Source: Achatina immaculata
Taxonomy: Eukaryota > Mollusca > Gastropoda > Stylommatophora > Achatinidae
Reading direction: 5' to 3'
DNA length: 64,000 nucleotides
Assembly (NCBI GenBank): GCA_009760885.1
Contig: CM019704.1
Coordinates: forward strand, 10,686,303 to 10,750,302
In this document: piece by piece, positions 57,116 to 64,000 of the stretch
How positions within the stretch are numbered: position 1 is the stretch's first letter
Layout of the letters: every line of letters begins with the position of its first letter
Position numbers and translations under genes: made by a program
Notes under the pieces: generated by a model
The model's database searches: none
What the model saw: only the letters and a program-made list of their open reading frames with translations
What the model was told of the DNA's origin: nothing

Positions 57116-60100
57116 TTATTTTAGATCATCATCATCATGTGCCGTGCCGACTGGCGTTGGCTATTATGCTTCTCCATAGTACATGATCCTTCATGCAGGC
57201 CATCAGTTCAGTTAGTGATCTCCTCTCACACCATCCCATCAGACTGTCCAGTATCATTTATCTTGGTCTTCCTCCTATTTTTCCTGTTGTTATAATATTT
57301 TCAATGCCCCCTCTTCTCACTGCATGTCCTATGAAAGTACATTGTCTCTCTTTTATTTTTTTGACAAGATTATCTCCTGCTCTTCTCAAACATCCTCCAT
57401 TACTTATTTTTGCTGTCCAGGGGATTCGCAACATTCTTCTAATAAACCACATTTCTGCTGCTTCCAATGATTTTTGTGCAGACCTGCCTATTGTCCATGA
57501 TTCACTTCCATATAACAAGATAGGTTCAATATAGCATTTTAGCACTCGTTTTCTAACATTCATTGATAAGGATGTGTTGGCTAATATGTTTCTCATTCTC
57601 TGAAATGCAGTCTTTGCTTGGCCTATTCTGTTCCTAATTTCTGTTCTGCATTTCCCATCTGAAGTTATTACTGCTCCAAGGTATTTAAATTTCTGCACCT
57701 GCTTTAGAACAGTTCCATTTAATTTTATACTGCATGTTGGTGGATTCTGTTTCTTAGATATAACCATAGTCTCTTGTTTTTTTTAATGTTCAAAGTAAGG
57801 CCTTTCTGTTCACTTCCTTTAGCGACTATCTATGAGATTCTGCAGGTCTTCTTGGTTCTCAGCTATCAGTACTGTGTTGTCAGCATAATGAAGGTTGTTA
57901 ATATTGTATCCTCTGATTTTTATACCTTGTTCTGTAATGATCATTCTTAGAATATTCTCATTGTACAAAGAAAAAAGGTCTGGAGATAGTACATATCCTT
58001 GTCACACTCCTTGTTTTATAGGTTATTTTCCAGTTCTATTTTCAATTTGAATCGCTGCTTCTTGCTGCCAGTATAGATTTTTACAATCCTCAGGTCTATA
58101 CTGATGTCTTCAAGCATTTTAATAATTTCATTATGTTTCACCTTGTCGAATGCCTTGGTGTAATCAATGAAGCATAAGTAGAGATCTTCCTGTACTTCTA
58201 AAGCTCTTTCTGTTAGTGTTCGTAAAGCATAAATGGCATTGTGTGTTCCCTTTCCTTCAACAAATCTAAATTGTTCATCTGCTTTTTTCCATTTTTATAT
58301 TTTTCCTTGTTCTTCTCATAATAATTCTTAGAAGTAGCTTTGTTATGTGACATGAGAGGCTGATAGTTCTGTGGTCCTCACATTCCTTTGCACCTGGTTT
58401 CTTTGGTAGTGCTATAAACATGGATTTAAGCAGGTCACTGGGCATATAACCACTGTTGTAAATGTCATTCAGTGACTTGGTTATTATTTTTATCCTATCT
58501 CCTCTATTTCTTCTGCTGTTATATTATCAGGCTCAGTCTCTTTTCCTTTCTTCATGTGTTTGATGGCATCTATGATTTCATCTTCAAGTATTGGTGGTCC
58601 ATCACAGTTTTCAGTGTCTGGTGTTAATTCTGGTCTTTCTCCTCCATATAGCTTACCAATATACTCTGTCCACAATGTCTTCTTTTCCCATTAACATTTT
58701 ATCTTCTTTTGATTTCAGGCATCCTGTGGTATATTTTGTTTTCTTGCCTGTGAGTTCACTAATTCGTTTGTGCATGTTTTTGCTGCCTTTATTATGAGAG
58801 TCCTCTATCTGTCTGCACTGTTCATTTAACCACACTTCCTTTGCTTCTCTGCATTTGCGTCTTATTTCTTTATTTATCTTGCTATATTTTTCTTGGTTAT
58901 TTTTACTCCTCCTCTTGTCCATCAGTCCTAAGATGTCGTCTGTCATCCATTTATTTTTTGGGGCTTCTTTTCTCGTTGGTTTTATCTCCTTAACAGTTTG
59001 GTGGATAGAATCTCTTAACATTGTCCATTGTTCATCTATACTATTTTTCTTTGCTATTGCATTGTATCTATTTATTATAGTAATTCTGTATTGTTCTCGC
59101 AGTTATTGGTCATTTTTAAGGAGTTCTGCATTCAGTTTGATGTTTCTCACTTTTCTATAAGTTTTCTTTAGCTTTATTCTAATTTTTCCACACAGTGGGT
59201 CATGGTCACTATTGCAGTCAGCTCCTGGCATGGTTTTTGTTGTCAGTAACGCATTCCGGAATCATTTGTTGATTAATACATGATCTATCTGGTTAAAAGT
59301 CTTTTTGTCTGGGCTGCACCACGTTGCCAGTCTTCGGGGATGTTGTTTAAACCAGGTGTTTCCTACAACCATGTTGTGTATTCTTGCCCATTCAATTAAT
59401 TTACTACCTCTGTCATTCCTCTCCCCCAGTCCATAGTCACCAACGATGTCTGAAGTTCTTCCAACTTTGGCATTAAAATCTCCCATGACTATAGTAACTT
59501 CATGTGACTTTGTGTGTTTAGGGCTGTCTCTATGTCATTATAAAATAGCTGTGCATCTTTATCAGAACTTTCAGATGTTGGAGCATACACTTGTACAGTA
59601 TTTATGTTTACTGGTCATCCTTTCAGTTGGGCTAGCACGACTCGGTCCGAGATGTTCAAATATCCCACAACTTGTCCTTGCTGTTTGTTCATCAAATATT
59701 ATTCCTACTCCTCAGTCATGTTTCTCACCTCCTGAATATATTATTGTATAGTTATCAGAGTTTATCTTCCCTGCACCTGTCCATCTAACTTCACTCATTC
59801 CTAATATGTTGATCTTTGTTTTACATTTTCAATTTTCAAGGCTGGAATAGAGTTCTAACATTCCATGTTGGTATTTTGAACTTGTTAGTTTTGCCACCAG
59901 TAGCTTGATGATGATCTGGCCTCACCTGTGGCTTGTGAGCTGCCCTACCGGACGAGGCTGTTCCAGAGGAACATCCATTAACATCATTCATGACAAATCT
60001 ATTACTCTGAATAAGCATAAATGTTCTTGTGAGCTACAACAGTGGTTTCCCATTGCCTTCTGCCGGTTTGTGTATGGACTCTCCACTGGCCCTTGGACTC

Positions 60101-60374
60101 CCTGTCCTACCCATAAGGCGGCGGGAGCGAGAGGTTTTAAGGCGCCTCCTACCCGCCTGTTATTTCCTTCACTGAGCACATGAGGCACTTTATAGGAGTA
60201 GTAGAGCCACCTACTACCCCACCTCGCTCTCCGAGTCTACCGCCAGTTGGTCCACACCTGCTTATTTAGGTAAAACCCTTATTCACAGGGATCCTCCATA
60301 TCTGGAGGACTTTCAACATCCACCACCTGTGACATGCTGGGTTGGGAATGGTCACCCCAACCAGTATTTTAGAT
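57116..60374 (-). mobile_element. RTE-like retrotransposon, family 3, near full length
   Basis: About 3.25 kb on the minus strand. The 5' region runs from 60364. TWNVRTLFQP, the start of an AP endonuclease, is near 59840. GDFNAKVG lies near 59480 and NQIDHVLINK near 59265. The RT linker is APKNKWMTDDILGLM near 58960, and the fingers DAIKHMKKGKETEPDNITAE near 58550. The palm and box follow (the YADD equivalent near 57880), and the C-terminus FIGHAVRRGGIENIITTGKI is near 57330. It ends with an (ATG)n tail at 57138-57126. Frameshifts and stops disable it. TATTTTAGAT flanks both ends (57116-57125 and 60365-60374), a likely target-site duplication. It is the most complete copy of the family seen piecemeal at 29735-35167. 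Confidence 0.88.
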
Positions 60375-60560
60375 ACTGACTACTAAAATCTCATTTCAGA
60401 TACTGACTACTAAAATCTTATTTCAGATACTGACTACTAAAATCTCATTTTAGATACTGACTATTGAAATGTTATTTTAGACACTGACAACTAGAATGTT
60501 ATTTTAGATATTGATAACTAAAAGGTTATTTTAGATACTGACTACTAGCTTCTATGCTAT
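60375..60560 (-). repeat. Array with ATACTGACTACTAAAATCT units
   Basis: About seven units of ATTTTAGATACTGACTACTA plus AAATCTC, the right-hand part of the array at 56901-57115. Confidence 0.85.
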
Positions 60561-60884
60561 TTAGATCCTGAAGATGCTATTTGAAAGGAATGAAGATGTC
60601 TATGCTTGTGGGGTAGCTGTCTGGACTGGCAAACCACAGCTGGTCAACTCCTCTTCAGTCTTCTAATAATAAACCCAATGTCCATCTTCAGCCGAAGTGG
60701 TGGACTCTGCTGGAGTATTCAAGAAAGACACTGCAAATGCTGCTCAATGTGTGCCTTTGCTTCAAGATCGTCCACCAGTTAGAAAGAGAAGAAGAAGAAA
60801 GGAATGATGGCATTCTCAAAATCATTAAATAATTGTAAAGATGGATAGCAGAATTACTACATTAGCCTGTTCCCCATCAATTTC

Positions 60885-60919
<35 letters not shown>

Positions 60920-61097
60920 TCAATTTGTCATGTCTCTTGTTTTTATGTGTCCAGCTTACTAAGTATGTAATACTAAGTGTTGGAATAAGCAGTGTCCATC
61001 TGTTGATATTACCCTCTCATCTTTACCATGCTTCTCCTCTTATTTTTTTGGCCTTAAAACTTTTCCCACAGTTTTTTTCAATAAATTATTTTGCCTC
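60561..61097 (-). other. Unannotated intronic stretch
   Basis: Intron of the minus-strand gene. Contains (GA)n at 60888-60915. No exon recognised. Confidence 0.4.
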
Positions 61098-61264
61098 TTA
61101 ACTCTTTGTATACTGGTGGTTTTTCCCTCAAAAGACCAAGGGAGGTAAATTTCACAATGTGGAATGGGATGGTTGTCACATTTAAAAGAATGACAAAGGC
61201 ATAATCTGATTTCTAGTATGATATATCATACATTAGTTTAAACAAGAAAAAATGTATTTTGTTT

Positions 61265-61606
61265 TTCTAATAAAACTGAGGCAGTTCCGCAAGAAAAGGA
61301 GATGGACATATGTTGGCCACTTGATGAGAAGAAATGAGCAGAGAATCCCAAAACAAGCTATCAAGTGGAACATAACAGGCCGAAGAAAAAGGGGCAGACC
61401 GCGTGAAACTCTGAAGAGAACATTATTAAGAGAGGCCAAGTTAACAGGCATAAAATCCTTTGTTGAGGTTGAAAGACTCGCCGAAGACAGGAAATATTGG
61501 CGAACTACTTTGCGAGCCCTATGTGACGTCTAACGGCACGGGAAGGATATAAGATATAAGATATAAGTTCCGCAAGGGACATGCAAATGAACGAATGAAA
61601 TAAAAT
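61265..61606 (+). mobile_element. Chimeric RTE 3' end nested in the TTAA element
   Basis: Encodes the family-2 C-terminus on the plus strand (RRWTYVGHLMRRNEQRIPKQ to LRALCDV, stop at 61533) and its ATAAGATATAAG tail. It is followed directly by TTCCGCAAGGGACATGCAAA plus TGAACGAATGAA, which is the 3' end of family 1 (compare 7442-7473). Two element families are thus joined in one insertion. Confidence 0.82.
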
Positions 61607-61953
61607 TGTTAGTAAGTTATAAGAATACAACAGAAAAAAAAGAGCTAAGAACTGAGAAGAAAGAATGGAAAATGTAGAAATTGGAACAATGTTTTTTTTC
61701 ACTTACCCATCAAGTTAATCCACTGTAGTTAGTCCAATATTTCCAAAATGAATCACAGTGTACACAAACACCTTTTCATTACACATCCTCCAAAATTTAC
61801 ATGAAAACATACACTAATTATGCATTTGCAGTAAACTAAAAACACCAAGTGGGTAGGTAATATTTACATGAAAACAAGTGGGCGGTTGGTGACAAATATT
61901 TACCAGAAAACAGGCCATTGTGTTTTTTTTTAATTTGAAGCGTTCTACAACAT

Positions 61954-62243
61954 TTAATTTTGTAAAATTACACAATTTCCAGCATTACTTATTGTGATAT
62001 TACAGCTAGTACTAGCAGAAAGCTGAGAAGTAGTATCACAAGCTACCCTTCTAGCACATTTTGCTGCTGGACCAAAAAAAAAAACATCTTCATCCTTTGA
62101 ATCAGCACCACATGGATCTGAACATTCAAAATCTCTACTACTACATTCTCTTCACCACATTCTAGACATTTTTGAACTAAATTCTGAGCTTGTAATGCAG
62201 AAATACGCTGCTCTGGACGAAATAAACTCCCACTGGAAGCCAT
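61954..62243 (-). pseudogene. Frameshifted Cys-rich ORF inside the TTAA element
   Basis: ATG at 62243-62241 opens a frame (MASSGSLFRPEQRISALQAQ) through KCLECGEEN. A shift near 62143-62150 moves to a second frame running on (DFECSDPCGADSKDEDVFFF, then GPAAKCARRVACDTTSQ) to a stop at 61956-61954. Together this is about 95 codons with eight cysteines, suggesting a small zinc-binding module. It could be a decayed transposon gene, or two exons with an unrecognised tiny intron. It lies inside the intron of the minus-strand gene, whose flanking exons match in phase without it. No family assigned. Confidence 0.45.
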
Positions 62244-62496
62244 ATTTGTTGATAAACAAAAACCCTTCGATGATAAACTTGTTAAATTAACACACGACCG
62301 CTCTGAATTCAGCTGAAACACACACCTCGTGTCAATAAATGGATTCCGGAAGGAAGTCCAACTGCTGGTTTTAAGTATACTTTGATTATCTTCAAAAGTA
62401 GAGAGCTACAAACCATCATGGCACTGAGCGGTGAATGGTCTTCTGAGGGGTACAAAAAACCAGGCAGGACGTGTCACAAAAGATACAAAGAGTTAA

Positions 62497-62880
62497 TATG
62501 GTCAGCATTGTTAAGATATTTTCTATCCTCATATTTCAAATTTCAGTTGTTCCAATATTTCTCGATATTCTTTCTGCCCATTAAATATGACCAGTTCTAC
62601 CTTATATTCATACTGCCTAATTCCTGCAGAAAAAAAAAGAATCGTAGAAGCACCCCTTAGATGCCACATGGCACCTGTTACTGAAAATTCATCTGAAAGT
62701 CTTGGCTGATTCTAGTTTTTTAAATAAAGTTTTTAATTTTCTGAGAATGTGATCACACGTACAGCATGATTTCTTCAGAGTTTTACTTGGATTATGTGTA
62801 TACACATAAAGTGAGAAATTGGATTTACTTCTGATAACTCAAGACAGGCAGAAAACAACAAAGAAGGTCAGAAATTTTCT
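62497..62880 (-). other. Unannotated intronic stretch
   Basis: Intron of the minus-strand gene. Nothing supported. Confidence 0.4.
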
Positions 62881-63295
62881 TCATTCAGTTATTAAAGTTT
62901 GTGAAGGAAAAGATGGTTCAATCAAGCTACAACCTGCTAGATTTTGTGAAGGAAAAAACAGTTCAATCAAGCTACAACCTGTTAGGTTTCGTGATGGAAA
63001 AGACAGTTCAATCAAGCTACAACCTGTTAGGTTTTGTGAAGGAAAAGACAGTTCAATCAAGCTACAACCTGTTAGGTTTCGTGATGGAAAAGACAGTTCA
63101 ATCAAGCTACAGCTATTAGGTTTCATGAAGGAAAAGACAGTTCAATCAAGCTACAACCCGTTAGGTTTTGTGAAGGTAATGACAAAATTAGGTTTTGTGA
63201 AGGTAATGACAAAATTAGGTTTTGTGAAGGTAATGACAAAATTAGGTTTTGTGAAGGTAATGACAAAATTAGGTTTTGTGAAGGTAATGACAAAA
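62881..63295 (+). repeat. Compound 45-bp and 27-bp minisatellite
   Basis: Six to seven copies of GTGAAGGAAAAGACAGTTCA plus ATCAAGCTACAACCTGTTAGGTTTT (45 bp), then five copies of TTAGGTTTTGTGAAGGTAAT plus GACAAAA (27 bp). The 27-bp unit looks like the 45-bp unit with its middle removed. Both periods are multiples of three, giving artefactual ORFs on both strands. Confidence 0.92.
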
Positions 63296-63422
63296 AAAAA
63301 TTTTTTTTCTAACATGCACTAAGAACAAAAAAAAACCAAACAAATAAACAGTTTTCAGACTGATAGAACTCAAAATTCACTGGATCAAGTATGATATCAC
63401 TTACAGTGATTATTTTACTTAC

Positions 63423-63680
63423 TTGAAGTCCTGACCTTTCAACTTTTTAAACTTCTCATGTTGGTAGTTGTAACACGGGATCTGATTCTTTCTGTTTGTC
63501 CAGGAAAGATACAGATCTCCCGGTTTGAGACCACAAAACTTGCCACCGGCGCTCTTACGTATGCCACGGTCCACATAGTCCTGGTCACAGTTGAATGAAG
63601 TGTCCACATATGGACCAATGACTGCAGCAAGAGCTGGAATATCATTTGTGCTGGAACCTGGCAAGGTCAATCCATACTTC
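63423..63680 (-). CDS. Internal exon of the minus-strand gene
   Basis: A 258-bp exon on the minus strand from a TTTTGTTCTAG acceptor to GACTTCAA/GTAAGT, a consensus donor. The first base completes a codon from an exon outside the window. It then reads KYGLTLPGSSTNDIPALAAV, a Cys-containing middle (DTSFNCDQDYVDRGI, KFCGLKPGDLYLSW) and a basic end (YNYQHEKFKKLKGQDF). It leaves AA, completed by the exon at 56900. GC content and the absence of stops fit coding DNA. It looks like part of a folded domain with Trp/Tyr/Cys, but I do not recognise it. Confidence 0.8.
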
Positions 63681-63769
63681 CTAGAACAAAATGAACAATT
63701 TTTTCTAAACAAAAAATTTCAAAACGAATAAAATACCCTCTAATAAAAAAAAAAAAACCCAACAATGAA
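63681..63769 (-). other. Intron upstream of the minus-strand exon
   Basis: A-rich on the plus strand (polypyrimidine on the minus strand), as expected before an acceptor. Confidence 0.5.
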
Positions 63770-64000
63770 AGTAAAGGTAAAAGGTAAAACCCCGGTTTCC
63801 ATGCTATTAAGGTATACTGGGGCTACAGTGCTAGGCCCATACCTCCAACACCACTGGCACATGAAAGTCTGATGTGGTCAGTATCATGCCTGGCTGCGTC
63901 TACCCCCGAGCTTTCTCTGGCATCTATTTTTAGAGCTGGGGTGCACCCCAGGGCCTTTTTGGTGTGTAGCAAGAAACATCCTCACTGCTGGGGCTTGAAC
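63770..64000. mobile_element. SINE-like repeat, cut by the window end
   Basis: Starts with GTAAAGGTAAAAGGTAAAAC and ends at the window edge with CTGGGGCTTGAAC, which read on the minus strand resembles a tRNA B box (GTTCAAGCCCC). Together with the relative at 54640-54825 this suggests a tRNA-derived SINE in minus orientation. Completeness cannot be judged. Confidence 0.6.

Larger units (their letters stand above)
61098..62496 (-). mobile_element. TTAA-flanked 1.4-kb element with a nested retrotransposon tail
   Basis: TTAA stands at 61098-61101 and 62493-62496. Both ends read inward as TTAACTCTTTGTAT, so the element has terminal inverted repeats and a TTAA duplication like the MITEs elsewhere in the window (shared TTAACTCTTT). 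It is larger, and carries a minus-strand ORF (61954-62243) and an inserted RTE tail (about 61265-61606). A piggyBac-type element, probably decayed, is the likely explanation. Confidence 0.7.

Noticed and set aside
62382..62660. 92-codon plus-strand ORF starting near MALSGEWSSEGYKKPG
   Set aside because: Crosses the right end of the TTAA element and its second half is low-complexity AT-rich sequence.

Overview
This is eukaryotic, intron-rich DNA. Split reading frames with GT-AG boundaries, long AT-rich introns, Tc1/mariner transposons, RTE-like non-LTR retrotransposons, TTAA-flanked MITEs and dozens of intronic and intergenic minisatellites point to an animal. The style fits a lophotrochozoan such as a mollusc, but that is inference: no diagnostic gene confirms it.

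Plus strand, 850-37490: the 3' part of one protein-coding gene. Five exon types join in a consistent phase: A (850-1196, copied at 3506-3852), B (10000-10177 and 12406-12583, plus a broken copy at 8472), C (13352-13473), D (22750-23986) and E (about 36907-37490, with the stop codon). The product is Ser/Ala/Thr/Gln-rich with Lys/Arg clusters, so it looks like a nuclear or chromatin-associated cofactor. I cannot name it. The introns were inflated by local tandem duplication. A 2.66 kb unit carries exon A and a Tc1 copy. Units of 1.5 and 2.4 kb carry retrotransposon, MITE and exon B. A 2.0 kb unit carries a mariner copy. Units of 1.8 and 1.5 kb carry a second MITE subfamily. Units of 1.07 and 1.37 kb carry RTE pieces.

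The most unusual structure is the pair of arrays before exons A and B. Each repeat unit contains a polypyrimidine/AG 3' splice site followed by the first nucleotides of the neighbouring exon, so each array is a ladder of copies of the real acceptor.

37490-56640: 3'UTR and intergenic DNA holding some twenty unrelated minisatellites (14 to 64 bp units), a deleted mariner, RTE scraps and little else.

Minus strand, 63680-56642: the last two exons I can see of a second gene, converging on the first. They join in phase. The single intron between them (63422-56901) holds a nearly full-length RTE element, a TTAA-flanked 1.4 kb element with its own frameshifted Cys-rich ORF and a nested retrotransposon tail, and a compound minisatellite. 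The window ends in a SINE-like sequence.

Many copies are almost identical, so either the duplications are recent or the assembly contains collapsed or stitched haplotypes. This matters for every copy-number statement here.
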